Below, one piece after another: positions 11,137 to 23,051 of a stretch of 64,000 nucleotides of DNA. Numbering within the stretch: the first letter of the stretch is position 1; the number at the start of each line of letters is the position of its first letter. The position numbers and the translations under genes were made by a program. Origin of the DNA: Eutypa lata (Eukaryota > Ascomycota > Sordariomycetes > Xylariales > Diatrypaceae); contig JAKULF010000005.1 of assembly GCA_022661535.1 (NCBI GenBank), positions 3,348,001 through 3,412,000 on the forward strand, given 5' to 3'. The notes below the pieces were generated by a model. It did not search any database. It was not told where the DNA came from and saw only the letters and a list, made by a program, of their open reading frames with translations.

Positions 11137-13342
11137 TCATCCGAAACAGAACTGCAGCGGAGCCACATGAGACTGATAGGGCTTTTGTTTCTTGTCGATG
11201 ACAGAACCCCACCAAGCGTGATTGTTACAAGACCCATCTTGCTCCATCCACACATCTTCAAGCAGTGAAGACGCGGTGTTGAAAAGATCATAACCGCAGT
11301 TTTTATCCCAGTACTGACAATAATATCGAATACTCTGCCGCGAAGATTGATCCCTGGTTTCACAGCCAGCGAAAAAGAGTGGAAGGAAGGCCTGCTTTTG
11401 TACTATAGCAGTATGACGACAAGAATGGACGTGCTCGAGGATGAGTCTTGCGTAGGTGGCAAGTCTCGAAGGGGGACTTGTATTCCGATCCCATCGGAAG
11501 ACTCTCGTGATATATAACAAGAGTCCATATCTCCACGCCTCAGCGCAATTCCATCGGTCGCGTTGCTGTTGCATTTGTTCTTCCGATATATCATCGTGAA
11601 TCCCCAGACTGGGATTTTTCCAGTCAACAATCGAAGCCTCGATCTTATCGACGAGTACAGGGTTATAACTCGTCCAGCGCATTAACGATATCTTCTCCTT
11701 TTCTTCGACAAGGCTTGTGAGCTGCATCAAAGGAATAACAAGCTGACTGGGGCAGCCAATGAGATCAAAGAAGGTCCAATACCGGTCGTCTTCCAAACCC
11801 GCAAGTGATTCAAAGTAGGAAGATGGGAGCAAACAACTTTGCCGTGATAGTAGGGCAATAGTTGCATCCCACCTTGGAGCAAGGTCAGCACATGTGATGT
11901 TCCTAGGTTCTGAATATAACACACCACAAAAGCATCACGACCTGTGCTTGGACTCTCTGATTATTTACCCAAATATCTGCGCCACCAGCCAATCTAAGCA
12001 ATTTTCGAGCATCAGAAATGTGAGTGGCCCAATTGCTGAAGGCAGATTGTGTTGCCTAACTAGATGTTGGTATCTGGTCAAATCGAATAGGGGGGATGGG
12101 GAGGGGGGTTACAAACGTACGTGGAATAAAAACAGTACCATTGTTGTATCTAGAAGCTGCACCCCTTGCGATCCGGTGTAGGTGTCCAGTTCATCGCGAT
12201 ATAACTTAATAGCGGTATTCCGATGGTCCGCAATGTCCAACCATGGGTAGTGACCATTGGCCGGTCGTCTGCCAGCTTGGTAACAAGATACCGCTAGAAT
12301 GGCATGCAGTAAAGATGGGGAGCCACGAGACATTTCTGTCTGACATCGAAAGGGATTGCTAGGAACATCTCCGCTCAGCGGGACAACGCAGAATTCTTGG
12401 TCGTCTACCAATTTGAGTCAGCATTATTCGAGGCCAGACTATGAGCCCAGGATGGCAGCTCCTACACTTTTTAAGCAAGGGCTCGTATTTCCCAAGCAGA
12501 TTCTCATATAAAATAGGACTCCTTAAGGGTATCAAGATTTGCCTCGGATCTATATATTGCGGAGTAGGTGAACTGGGGTCTCTAGTTGAATCCTCGACGG
12601 TAGATGTCAAAGCCACCGTATTGTGATAGCTTTCAGGTTCCCTGAACACATTAGGGCCTTGGATGGTACTAGTAGAAGAGAAACCCCACCAATCAAGAAG
12701 TTCGGAAGAAAAGTTAGTTGGAAATGACATGAATATGTCACTCTGTTCATTCCTATGGCATGGGCTGGAGGCTATATGGTATTAAAGACATATTAGAATG
12801 CTCGGTAGAATGATATAGTGTCTCATCTCACCATAACTGCCATCATCAAGAGTACTATGTAAAAGGCTGCCTAACGGATATTGATGACCTGCGTTGTTCG
12901 TCACGGTATTCTCTTTCTGAATCAAAGCCTGCGATTGGGTTGTAGTAGGGCAAACAGATCTCTGCTCGGTGCGATATTCACATTTTTTAGTACTAGGGGA
13001 GGTTTTATCCCGACCCGGGACCTTTTCAGTAATGAATCGGAATTTTTGGAATTTGTGGGGGTGAGATGGATTGTTCCTCTGCTTAATATGAATAGAGGCT
13101 TTGAATGATAAAGGGTCGAGATGGAATGGGTCATCTGTCTTCTCGGTGATTAGTCGAGTCGATTTGCTATTGGACCATTTTAACTGCACGGGGTAACCGC
13201 CGCAGATGATGTTCTTGCTTGAGCAGGACGAGCATCTTGGCCGGTTCCTGTCACAACGACTCTGGTTAGCCTTGCACGTATGACAATCAGTCTTGGCAAA
13301 TGCTAAAGAGTTCGTGCGAGGTTCGGACGACGGAGAAGGCAT
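11137..13342 (-). CDS. Zn2Cys6 transcription factor, Fungal_trans_2 / ACR-2-like
   Basis: Five exons reconstruct a 655-aa protein: 13342-12832, 12771-12466, 12404-12121, 12055-11925 and 11872-11137, with introns of 52-65 nt. A binuclear zinc cluster has Cys at 20, 23, 30, 37, 40 and 47 (CX2CX6CX6CX2CX6C). The C-terminal half matches the fungal-specific regulatory domain of the ACR-2 type: WATHISDARKLLRLAGG, then MLLWWDATIALLSRQ (recovered only by joining exons 4 and 5), then a FFDLIGCP segment. Such proteins are nuclear regulators, often of adjacent metabolic genes. It lies at the left edge of the cluster and is divergent from the acyltransferase gene, sharing about 405 bp. A role as cluster regulator is inferred from position. 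Confidence 0.85.
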
Positions 13343-13747
13343 GACTCCCGTTCAATAGATCGAAATTTAGTGGGCAGCTTCAAGTGTAGAGGGGTAGCGC
13401 TAGAAAGTGGTACGAGGTCAAACCTCGACTGAGCCGAATGGGAATGAGAAGCTCGAAGAAGAAATGATGAAGCGATATTTGATAGGAGATATTAGATGTG
13501 GACTTGGGAAATGTGGATAACCCGAAAATAACGCTATAGGGGGGTCGTGAATTACCCAAATCGTCTCTCTTACTATATTAGGCTAACCCCACATATCATA
13601 AGATAGAGACTGTCTAAGAATCGACTCTTAACCTTTCATCAGCAAAAAGGTATCCTTACTTTGCTACAAACCTGGTCAGTGAATTTTCTAGTTTTTATTC
13701 CCCTGGGAGACACATATAAACACGCATATAAATTATTGTTCATTAGT
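13343..13747. promoter_or_regulatory. Divergent promoter region, regulator / acyltransferase
   Basis: 405 bp separate the start codons of the Zn2Cys6 gene (-) and the acyltransferase (+). No coding potential is seen. The arrangement implies promoters facing both ways; no specific binding site can be assigned. Confidence 0.45.
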
Positions 13748-14519
13748 ATGGCAAGCACAGAGAAGAACGCCGAGACCATCGCGCGTGCTAAGATACTCAC
13801 GAGCACGCCATGGTGCAACGATTATGAGAAGATGATTTCTGGAATGGTGTTTGTTCAATCCGACCACATTTCTAGGTTTAGTTACGTACTCACGGAGAAT
13901 AGATATGATTCATTTGTTCCAGAATTACGAGCAGGTCGACTACGCGCGCGTAAACTCGTCAAGAGATACCATGAATATCTTCCTGACGATGCAACTGATG
14001 AGTCGTTGACGGAAGGCCGTTATGGCATCCTAAAAGAGCTCATTGGACAAATCGGTAAAGGGGTTGACATTGACCCCCCTTTTCGAGTCGACTATGGATG
14101 CAACATCATCATAGGAGATGACTTCTATGCAAACTTCAAGTGCGTATCCTATGCGGTAAGACATGAAGCTCAAAGCATGGAACTAATCTACAAAATGTAG
14201 TATGGTGGTCCTAGACTGCGCAATCGTGACAATCGGAGATAGAACCAAGTTTGGCCCAGGTGTGAGTATCTTCGCTGCAACACACCCGACGGCGATACAG
14301 CTGAGGCGGGATGGTACAGACTACTCGAAAGAAGTCTCAATTGGAAATGATTGCTGGATTGGAGGGAATACTGTGATCTTGCCGGGTGTGACGATAGGCG
14401 ATGGTGTCACGATTGGTGCCAGTTCTGTGGTGACCAAAAACATTCCAAGCTACTCCATAGCTGTCGGATCACCAGCGAGGGTGATAAAGAAGGTCGAGCC
14501 TGTTCCGGATGTGCCTTAG
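13748..14519 (+). CDS. Maltose O-acetyltransferase-like (left-handed beta-helix) acyltransferase
   Basis: Two exons, 13748-14139 and 14201-14519, with a 61-nt intron (GTGCGT...TAG), give 236 aa. Splicing restores NFNMVVLD, the hallmark of the LacA/NodL/Maa hexapeptide-repeat acetyltransferases, which transfer acetyl from acetyl-CoA to sugar or other hydroxyls. Hexapeptide turns follow (VTIGDRTKFGPGV, VSIGNDCWIGGN, VTIGDGVTIGASS), ending in the typical GSPARVIKKV. The catalytic His is in ATHP. The N-terminal Mac-like part is divergent. The ATG at 13748 was preferred because upstream in-frame codons lack ATG. In this setting it could acylate a cluster product, but a general sugar acetyltransferase is equally possible. 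Confidence 0.88.
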
Positions 14520-15016
14520 AAGTGTGAGTATATCACCTAGGCATCTAGGACTCGTTGAGTCTAAATAAATAATGGGTCAAAAGTCATAACCATTGTGTAC
14601 TCTACAATGAAATTGTAGAGCCTGCTGTCTTGGGAAGAAACTTTGGTATATAGTGTAGGTTCTATATGTTGAAGGGCCAAAGTTTGGGTGGCGGATGGCA
14701 GCTTAGTTGATCGTATAGATAAGCAGACACTCCTCTCACCTGTAAAGTAGCTATTGCCTTAGTCAATCAAGCTCATTACCCTGCATTTTAGCACTATAAG
14801 CCCGATCAAATATATATATATATAATATTGAAGAGAATGGGTATGTCACTATAACGATTGAAGCGATCGAATGTAAAGGGATGAAGATCAATGACTCTCT
14901 ACTGAAATCCTCAATTACTTCTCGATTCAAATATAGCAAGATAGTAGCATCAAAGTGTCCAGCTTAAGCTAGTATTCTCCTTAAGTGACATCTCAATGCT
15001 ATAATCGGCGTCAGGT
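14520..15016. other. Convergent intergenic region with short (TA)n run
   Basis: 3' ends of the acyltransferase (+) and the peroxygenase (-) meet here. A (TA)n tract sits near 14812-14823. No gene is supported. Confidence 0.5.
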
Positions 15017-16007
15017 TTACAGACCTCCATGCATATCAGTGAGTCCAGTGCGTATGGCAAGTTTTGACAACCCGGAGATAGCTTCCGTAGCATTGACAAC
15101 CCTATCCATCATATCCTCAAGGTCGGTCAGCGAGAATGGCGTTGATGACTTTCTCCAACCTAGTGCTACTGGAAGGCGCTCGTTCTCTTTTTATTGGGAT
15201 ACGTTAGTACGTACACAATAGGAATAAACAGACGTTTTGACAGATAAATTCACCAAAGAAGTATTCGACAAGTCTTTTGGGCGCTGTAGCTGAAGTAATA
15301 TTGCCGAAAACAGCCAGGTAAGCCGCTCTGCCATGCCAAGTGTTAATGAATAGTTTGATCCATAGTAAGAGAAATAGATAGGAAGAAACCCGTACATTTC
15401 ACCAAGACCAAACTGGTCTCCCCGATGGCTCAAGGTGTAGTTGGGATTATTCGTCTGTGAGTCTTCCAACCGAGCCAAACGAGATATGACTGATTCATTC
15501 AGGCTGAGAACAGGCCCCTTCCAGTAGGAGCGTGTTTGGTCGAAGACAGTTTGGTTAAATACAGACGGGTTGGCAAAGAAGGCATCCGATCGACTTAGGC
15601 TCGCATCATGTTCTAATACATTATGGCGGCCCAGATGATCGAGATTAAAGATGGTGGCGTTGGGCAAGGGATTGGTACTGGCAGCAAATTCGTGCAGGAA
15701 CCGCGAGATCTCCTCATCGAAGTTCAGCCCCTCGCCAAGCGCGCGGATGGTATCTTCTTCAGTAATGTCCTTTCCATCGTGTGGAAGAAATCCGTGGTTA
15801 GCCAATGTATTTAACATTGGACATGGCGCTCGAACTGCATCCGCGATTAGCTTTTCACTAGGGATGGAGCTATAAGAAGACAAGGGACATTTAGTATTGA
15901 GTCATACCATCATTTGGTCCAGGTGGCTTCCAGTTAGAGAATGGACAGCCTTCGGCGAGGACAGAGGTGAAAGTCGCCTGTGCGAAGAGCAGATAGGTCA
16001 ACTTCAT
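15017..16007 (-). CDS. Heme-thiolate unspecific peroxygenase / chloroperoxidase (short UPO type)
   Basis: Four exons, 16007-15908, 15834-15396, 15327-15254 and 15186-15017, give a 260-aa protein, the normal size for short peroxygenases. The first exon encodes a signal peptide (about 1-18) and joins to give PPGPNDVRAPCP. The heme ligand is Cys38 in the PCP motif, and EHDAS at 108-112 is the second family hallmark. Exons 3 and 4 restore YFFENERLPVALGW, which is also typical. Several Asn-X-Ser/Thr sites fit a secreted glycoprotein. The family uses H2O2 to hydroxylate or epoxidise many compounds, sometimes halide. The plain open frame covers only part of it and runs through introns at both ends. 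Divergent from a regulator. A cluster oxidase role is inferred; signal-peptide secretion would be unusual for an intracellular tailoring step. Confidence 0.93.
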
Positions 16008-16782
16008 CTTGGTTCAGCAATTATAGGCACGTATAGAATAACAAGCACAAAATCTGATGGCAGCTTAACTTTTGTATTTGAAACAAGGGGGGAGCTGGGT
16101 ATTTTATGGACCAACGTTCTTCTCGCCTGCACAAGCATTACCCCTTAACACATAATCTTTATGGGGTGAGTAGAGCCGCCATAGGCGATGTGCCACGAGA
16201 ACAACGTACATGAGGATGTTTATCTTCAGGTGATGTGAATTGCATGCCCGCCGCAGTATGTTTCAGGATTATCCTTGCAATTCAACACTCTGGGTAGAAG
16301 CTGATGACTTATATAACGCATACGATTGGCTCTAGTTAAAAGCGAAAGTGCTAAAAAGGGGGACTCGCATCGGAGATTCATGGTTCCATGTAACAATAAG
16401 TGCGGTTCCCGCTAAGTGGCCCGTCCCGCGTCATTCTCATAGCATTGTTGGAAGACTAAAGAGGCCAAGTCGGTGGAGCACATGAAAGTGCGGCTTTCGG
16501 AGAATGAATGTCTCTCATCTACATAATCTCTCAAGCAGGTATCCGCAACTTACGACAACAGCTGATTTTAAGGTCGTATTTATGTGTTTTGATGAGGCTA
16601 CGCATTGACTATATAATAAATATCTGCAGAGCGGGGTTCACTTTATAGCATCATAAAGATAACGAAGTTAATAACTAAATTAATAAGTAGCGCTTAGGCT
16701 TCTTACGACCTACACGATTAATATCATACAGTAAAATGTCTCTTTACGAGACAGAATAATACGATATATTCTAGCCATAGAC
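16008..16782. promoter_or_regulatory. Divergent promoter region, peroxygenase / second regulator
   Basis: 775 bp between start codons of the peroxygenase (-) and the second Zn2Cys6 gene (+). The plus-strand frame at 15897-16148 overlaps the peroxygenase first exon and is a shadow. Nothing else is coding. Confidence 0.45.
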
Positions 16783-18932
16783 ATGGTTGGAAAAGCAAGA
16801 TCATGTACTGCTTGCCGTCAGGCTAAGATGGCGGTAAGTAACAGGACTCATGATACACCCCGACAGAGTCTCCGATTTGGCGCAACAACGATTGGTTATA
16901 AAATTCGACTATGAACGTATAGAAATATGTTTAATATCAGTACTAAGGCGCTTTTTAAATTAACTCTTCGTTGTTAGTGCGATGCTCGCAAGAAGGCTCC
17001 TGAGCCATGCTCGAGATGCAATAACAAGAACTTTACATGCCGATTTGATAAAAGTTTCAAGAGAGTATCGACACGACAGTAAGTAATGAAGAACCTTATA
17101 TACTTAACGGTTGTATGTTCTCTTTTATCCGTACTCACTTGTTGCAACTAGGATAACTCGGGACATTGCCGATGGTGTAGCCATAGTCCGCAAACCGCTC
17201 AATGAGCCAGCAGATGACCATGCAAGATCATCCCATACCGAAAGTGAAGACCACAGGGAGCTCCCTGTGTCAAATGGAGACGGCCAATCTTCTGGTTTTC
17301 GATTGGATAATTTCGTCGTTCCCTCCAATGTCGTAGTTCAGGTAGTTCGGCAGTATGGCTATATGCGTGTCTCAGTACCCCTTCTATGCTGACTTTCCCA
17401 TAGCTTTGAATGTTACTACCTTACTCACGCACCTTTTTTCATGCCCATTAAGTCATTGGACCATCTCGTTGCAACATCACCATTGCTTTTTTGGACGATA
17501 TTGCTGATTGCATGCCAAAGCTACGACGCCCACCATGCATTGTATAGCCAGTTGCTTTCTCCATACCAGGAGCTACTGAAGCCTCTTTCAACTAGGGCGA
17601 TTCATTCTATTGATGAGATCCATGCCCTTCTACTTCTCTGTATTTGGCCTCTCCCTACGAAGCGACCCTTGCTTGATCCAACATGGACCTACATCAATAT
17701 TGCTATCGGTGCCTGCACGAAAATGAACTTTCATAAACCATTGCCACAAGGCCATATTGCACAAGGGTTTGCATCCTGGCCAGATACGTCAGCAGCCATT
17801 ACTGTTAACAGTCAAAAGTTAACATGGTTAGCCTGCTTCATCATTAGCACGCAGTATGAAACCCCAAGATTCAGAATTCAGAAGCCGGCTAGTACTCACA
17901 TGAATTTTAAGGGCAGCGGTACTTCAAGGTGTGCTACCACCCCTCTCGTCTTACAGCCAACTCAAATACATTCGAAAGGCATTAGACCGAGCAGAGCACC
18001 TTGATATTCGACCAGATTATCAAGCAAGCATCGTAATCTATGAAGTTATCTGCAACTATTCTGTATCTCTTGAAGATGTCGAAACCCCAGCAATGCATTT
18101 CTCACTTACGCAGACATTTGACGGAAGGCTCGACGCTATTAAGCATAGTTATACGGCCTGCTGGACCCCGGAGCTAGACATTCAACTTATATACGCAAAG
18201 CTGAACTTGTACGCAATGAGTGCATTGCTACCTCTACGAGAAACCAATAGAATAGATATGCAAGACGACGTCAACAGACAAATAATCCTACCCCGTGGAC
18301 TAGAGTCTTCATCTCTTTTGATCGCTAGAATGAAGGAGCTAAGTATCTCGCCTGTTAATAAGGGATTTTTAAAAGCTGGCAAATTGAGTACATGTCCACG
18401 CGTCTACTTCGCCTGCCTGTTTTTCACTGCTACCTATCTGTTCCGCTCTCTGGTCGACCACCATCCGATGAGCCGGGACCAAGCATCACAGGCTGTCGAA
18501 GGGCTGGTAGAAGCTCGGAAGCTATTTGGCTTAGTGCCGCGGCTCAAAGATGCCGCAATGGCAGCGGAGGTGCTTGAGAAAGTTGTCGATAGGCTGCGCT
18601 CGGCGGATGCCGCTTCCAGCCTCCTCTCATCAAGTCAGCTTTTGATTACAAATCGACATGGTGCCTCTTTGCTTTATGATATCCTCTTTCGCATGCAATT
18701 CAGAGCCCAACGAAACTCCTATCATGTGTCGGTAGATCGTATCGAAAATACCAGGGATGACCGTCCACCGGGCGATACTCTTGTAATTGAGATGCAGCCC
18801 CATCTGATGGATTCTCATTCAATACCATTCGATCCCTTGCTAATCCAAGATCCCGTGGAGAATCTTTGGTTGTCTCTGGATATATCTATTGATGGCATGG
18901 TGCTCGACTTAGATCAACAAATGTTCTTTTAG
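16783..18932 (+). CDS. Zn2Cys6 fungal transcription factor
   Basis: Five exons, 16783-16833, 16978-17078, 17152-17352, 17404-17853 and 17912-18932, give 607 aa. The zinc cluster is split by the first intron: Cys8, 11, 18, 28, 31 and 38 (SCTACRQAKMA joined to CDARKKAPEP...). FECYYLTHAPFFMPIKSL followed by TSPLLFWTILLIAC marks the start of the fungal-specific regulatory region. The rest is helical and acidic at the C-terminus, without obvious breaks. The third donor (GTATGG at 17353) and the fourth intron (17854-17911) are the least certain joins; both keep frame and restore family-like sequence. A nuclear role in regulating neighbouring genes is inferred. The KMAC in place of the usual KxRC at Cys18 removes a basic residue that often contacts DNA. 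Confidence 0.8.
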
Positions 18933-19391
18933 AAAGAGCCCTTCAATCGAAGACACCCGGCGTTTGTATCCGGTATACGACTGTGTAACTGTGTGGGGAT
19001 TCCCTTACATCTTACCAAATATGAGTTATAATTATCTGGCTCGGCCTGCTGCGCAGGTCTCGCAAGCCTTAATGAGCCCCCTAGCCTACGGCCTTCGCTG
19101 CTTGACGGTAATTGTAATACGTTAACGACCTACATTTGTAGGTATGTAATCTGTAGATCCGTGCGCTTTGACCACCTATGTGTAATACTGTAAATGACCT
19201 TCATTACGCCTTGACCGCCTAGATCTTTGTGAGGGTTCCGAAACAGGTAAGGTTGGGGGGATTATAAGATCAACCAAAAACACGACACAATAACCCTTCG
19301 TTTCACTCCAGTCGTACCTCCTTACGTAAAAACGAGGACATTAAAACCTTCCCATTCTCTCATCTCATCGCGACGAGCACACTGCTCAGCC
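18933..19391. other. Intergenic with TGTAGGT-like words
   Basis: No gene seen. Near 19120-19150 there are words such as TTTGTAGGTATG and CTGTAGATC that resemble the richer TGTAGGT array at 34.5 kb, followed in both places by CTTTGACCA. This could be a decayed repeat. Confidence 0.35.
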
Positions 19392-20020
19392 ATGCCACAA
19401 TATGCCTTACTACGCGGCTTCAAGGTCCCCATACCGGTGCTCGATGCCTTTTTAGTCGCTAATGGCCTTGACGAGACCTATGGCACTCCCCCAATGGATT
19501 ATAAGGACCCCGCATCCGACTTTTTACGTGAAAAGACCGGAATCCCCAAGATCCGTCTTATCATCCCGGCCAGAATGCATTTCAGCTCCGCCGACTTTGG
19601 ATATATCGCCTATGATTGGGTCATGACATTTGCGCAACGCGAGATCGAACTGGATAAGGAATTGTTGGACCAGGCTCCGGCAGGCTTTGCGGAATTAAGA
19701 AATGAGATTATAGGCTTCGCTAAAGAAGCAGGGGTTTCCGCCCAACCCGGAGGTTTGACAAGCTTGTTCACTACCGTCACGGACGAGCGGGCATATGACG
19801 CCCAGGAAGTGATAGACCGAGAAGAGGTAAGTATATATCCCTCGATTCCTCAAGAGCCATGGGTGATGAAACAGAAAAAGTGCTAATGTACACCCTATAG
19901 CCACCAATTACATGTGATCAGTGTGGTCAGACTTTTGAAGACTTCTTTTATAGACAAGACCACCGCCGAGATGTGCATGGTGTTCAACTCAAGATGAATC
20001 CACTGCCGCTAAACGAGTGA
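19392..20020 (+). CDS. Small C2H2 zinc-finger protein
   Basis: Two exons, 19392-19826 and 19901-20020, with a 74-nt intron (GTAAGT...TAG), give 184 aa. The N-terminal 145 residues are not recognised; they contain a compact mixed region and no signal peptide. The short second exon encodes one complete finger, CX2CX12HX4H (CDQCGQTF...HRRDVH), near the C-terminus, which would be missed without splicing. A single finger binds DNA weakly, so protein or RNA contact is as likely. It sits between the second Zn2Cys6 regulator and the MFS gene. Whether it belongs to the cluster is unknown. Confidence 0.75.
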
Positions 20021-20326
20021 GATTCGAAATGGAAGGGTTGTGGCTTTTGTAAAAACTTAATTAAGAAAAATATAATTAATATTTGACAGAATGTAAGGTC
20101 ATGTCAGGTATTGCCAGGAAGCTTAGTTCTGCATTGGTATCTAGGTCAGGGTCTTAGACTAGATATAGCCCCATACCCATTGCTGCTGCCTTGCCATTGA
20201 TGTCTTTAGCTCTTAAGAGCCCCTTTAACGCTTTTTAGAAATCTTGCAATTACCTTAATAGGTAGCCTTTCCCTTCTCAACGGCAAACCATATGTTGTAA
20301 ACATGACATCTCAAGACGAACGACGC
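20021..20326. other. Short convergent intergenic region
   Basis: Contains only 3' flanks of the C2H2 (+) and transporter (-) genes. AT-rich, nothing coding. Confidence 0.5.
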
Positions 20327-22047
20327 CTATGTCACAGCTTGATCTCGGGCAAACTGCTGACACATCTGACTCTCAAGCCGGATGCGCTCCCCATACTTGA
20401 TAAAAGCAAAGGGCACGAGCCCGAGCACCAGGCTTAAAAATCCCAGAAAGCTCATACCCCATGACACACCGAGGCGGCCATACATCGCAGTACCAGCTAG
20501 CGGCAGCAGTGCGCCAAAAATGCTACGGGTACAGCTTGCGGCTGCAGCTGCACTGGCAGCGTACTCGCGGTACGCATCAGTCATGTAGTTGAGTAGTGCG
20601 ATGAATATCAGGACGAAGCCAGTGCCAAAGGGGACACCGGAAAGCATGGGAACGATCCAGTGGATGTTTGGGGATGCTGACCATCCGATCCAGAAGATGG
20701 ACACGACATAACAGATGGCTCCTACGCAGGCGAGCGGCAGTCGTTCGTATTCCTTAATGCCGGTGAAGGGGCGTTGGTGTTTGCGCGCGCGTCGAAAGTA
20801 GGCGTCCCATGCCATTGAGATGAAGAAAGCTAGGATGGAGCCGACAGCAACTGCGTACATGAACATTCAGGCTTGCAGAGATATATAGAGAGGGGGAGGA
20901 CGTACTTGGAATGAAAGCGAGGCCAGCCTCGACATAGTTCATTTTGTAGATGCCTTGGAAGATGATGGGGTAGGCCTCGAAGAGGAGAACTGCGCAAGCG
21001 TCAGTAATTCAATGTCTCGCCGGTAGACCACTCCCTGGGCTTACAATAGATTGCACTTGCAAAAGCTAGGTACAGACTGCTGAGTAGCACAATGGGCTCG
21101 CGAAAAAACATGCGTATCGGACGCGCCAGCGTCACTGTTACCATTTTCCTCGCATCATGCGTTTCCAGCTCGATAGGCGCATAAATTCGCTGATCTGGGT
21201 TCTTCTTCCGCATCCTGGTAGCGCGTTTGCGCAGTATCACTGGCTTAAATGTCTCGGGAAGAAACAGCACGGGAACACAGGACATGCCCAAAATGATGGA
21301 TCCCACCCAGAAAGTCCAGCGCCAGCTAGCGGGCGATACAGCACCAGAGACAAGCGGCGCCAGCTGTGGCCCAAACGATGTGGCCTACAGATATGTCAGT
21401 ATGAGGTACAGAGAACAAATATTCCTGGCCAAGTCACCGATATGTACAAGGCGATAGCTCGCCCGCGGACCACAGGATCAGCGTAGATGTCCGCGTAAAT
21501 GCCGCTGGTGATGGCAATCGAGCTCGAGGCATTGATGCCGCATACAAGGCGGAAGAAGAGGAATGAGGGCCAGTCTGGTGCTAGAGCACAGGCCAGGGTA
21601 AAGATGGTGAAGAGGGCAAAGCTCGGCACCATGATGATGCGTCGCCCGTATGTCTCGCTAAGGGGAGAGAATAGGAGCGGCCCGAGGATGTAGCCTACAA
21701 GATAGACGGATATGGGCAGGGCATGCTGGACGGGGTCAGCGACATTGAACTCGTCGGTGATAAAGTCAATGGCACCACTGGGCAGTGAGGAGTCAAAGGT
21801 GCTGTTAAGGATGGCGATAATGCCGACGAAGACGATGAAGCCTTTTTTTCGCTGCCGCTCGTGTTAATAACAAGACGAAGACTAGGAGTAATGGTCTTGG
21901 TGTACAATAACTCACAGAAGACCAGTTAAACGGGTTTTCGGGGTCGCCTGGTGCAAAGGCTGCGATCTCGTCTAGCTCCCCTGGCTGCACAAAACCCGCG
22001 GCTTCTTTGACTGAGTCAGTAGAGGCGGCGAATGATTGGTCGGCCAT
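20327..22047 (-). CDS. MFS multidrug-type transporter (DHA1 family)
   Basis: Five exons, 22047-21916, 21851-21438, 21384-21045, 20989-20906 and 20850-20327, give 497 aa. A 40-residue cytosolic N-terminus ending in PENPFNWS is typical of fungal DHA1 drug and polyamine exporters. About 12 hydrophobic segments follow. SETYGRR between helices 2 and 3 is the conserved loop motif, and a basic central loop (about 230-275) separates the halves. In the second half, FIALLNYMTDAYREYAASAAAA is the usual helix 10-11 region. The protein would export small molecules by proton exchange at the plasma membrane. It is divergent from the terpene synthase, so product export or self-protection is a reasonable inference. 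Confidence 0.9.
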
Positions 22048-23051
22048 TATGGCGTTGTCGTGGTTTGAATGACGATTTGTCTTATTCTAACGGCAAGAGA
22101 TAAAGATGCAGTGAATATACGTAAAAGAAAAATCATAGGTAATTTTTGTAAGTAAATGCTTATAGATACAGGAGACAGATTATACGACGATCCAACAAGA
22201 TTTTTAAACGGTGTTGAATTCATTTCGGTTATGCGTTTACATATATAATCATTTTCATATAATATTCATTCATTATAATTTGCTTAGCCGCAGCTCATAA
22301 TGAATCCTGAAAATTTAATTAGTCGGAATTTCATGGTACAAAAGATACATATAGAGAGCTACAGCCGCTCAGGAACTGAGGCAACATTTATGAAGCTGTC
22401 AGCATATTATGGGCCGGCGTGTATTATGCAGTAAGGCTTACACGAGAAAGGGGTGAGACCCAGGGATTATACCAGATTGCTTAAGCTCTGTTATATATAC
22501 GGAGATGTCTTTTTTTAGATCGCTAGTGCCTTGAACAGGCAGGTCTTGGGCAACATATTTTGCTGTTGGTAGGTAGCGCAAGATTGCAATGTTAACCAGG
22601 ACCCCACGGGATCGCTGGCACACGGGAGGTGGACTTGGATGCTTAATATTAATTATTATAATTGTTTAATAGCATATATTGCATCTTTAAATAGAGGGAA
22701 ATGAACGAGGGTGGTCCGGAACCCTGTTTGGTCCGGCTTGGGGTCTGGGACGTTATGATTTGTATTATTATTAAAACTACCAACATATTAAACACCGTCG
22801 GAATAGCTACACGGGAGGCGATACCGACTAACTGGGGACTTTTACGACTTTTACTTACCCATCTAACCATAGTAGGTAATTAGTAGAGGAACTTATGCAT
22901 GAATCTGATGTCGTGTGTATTTATATCAAGAGTAGTCCTTTTCTCTCCTCCTTAGATGCCAGTTCATCAAGGACCCCCTGACACTAAACTTTTTCAACTA
23001 AACCTCTTCTCATCCTATTTCAAAACCCCAGCCTTGCCTTAAACCGCCGCA
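22048..23051. promoter_or_regulatory. Divergent promoter region, transporter / terpene synthase
   Basis: About 1 kb between the MFS start (-) and the terpene synthase start (+), mostly AT-rich. A GTCGG...CCGAC inverted pair at about 22796-22830 could be a widely spaced Zn2Cys6-type site, but this is only a pattern. No gene is supported by either strand's frames. Confidence 0.4.

Noticed and set aside
15191..15253. Peroxygenase C-terminus as read through to the first stop
   Set aside because: The read-through lacks family similarity; introns at 15328-15395 and 15187-15253 restore the conserved end and a normal 260-aa length.
15835..15883. N-terminus starting MSSYSSIPSEK for the peroxygenase
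   Set aside because: This segment is intronic; splicing from the upstream signal-peptide exon gives the family-typical PGPNDVRAPCP instead.
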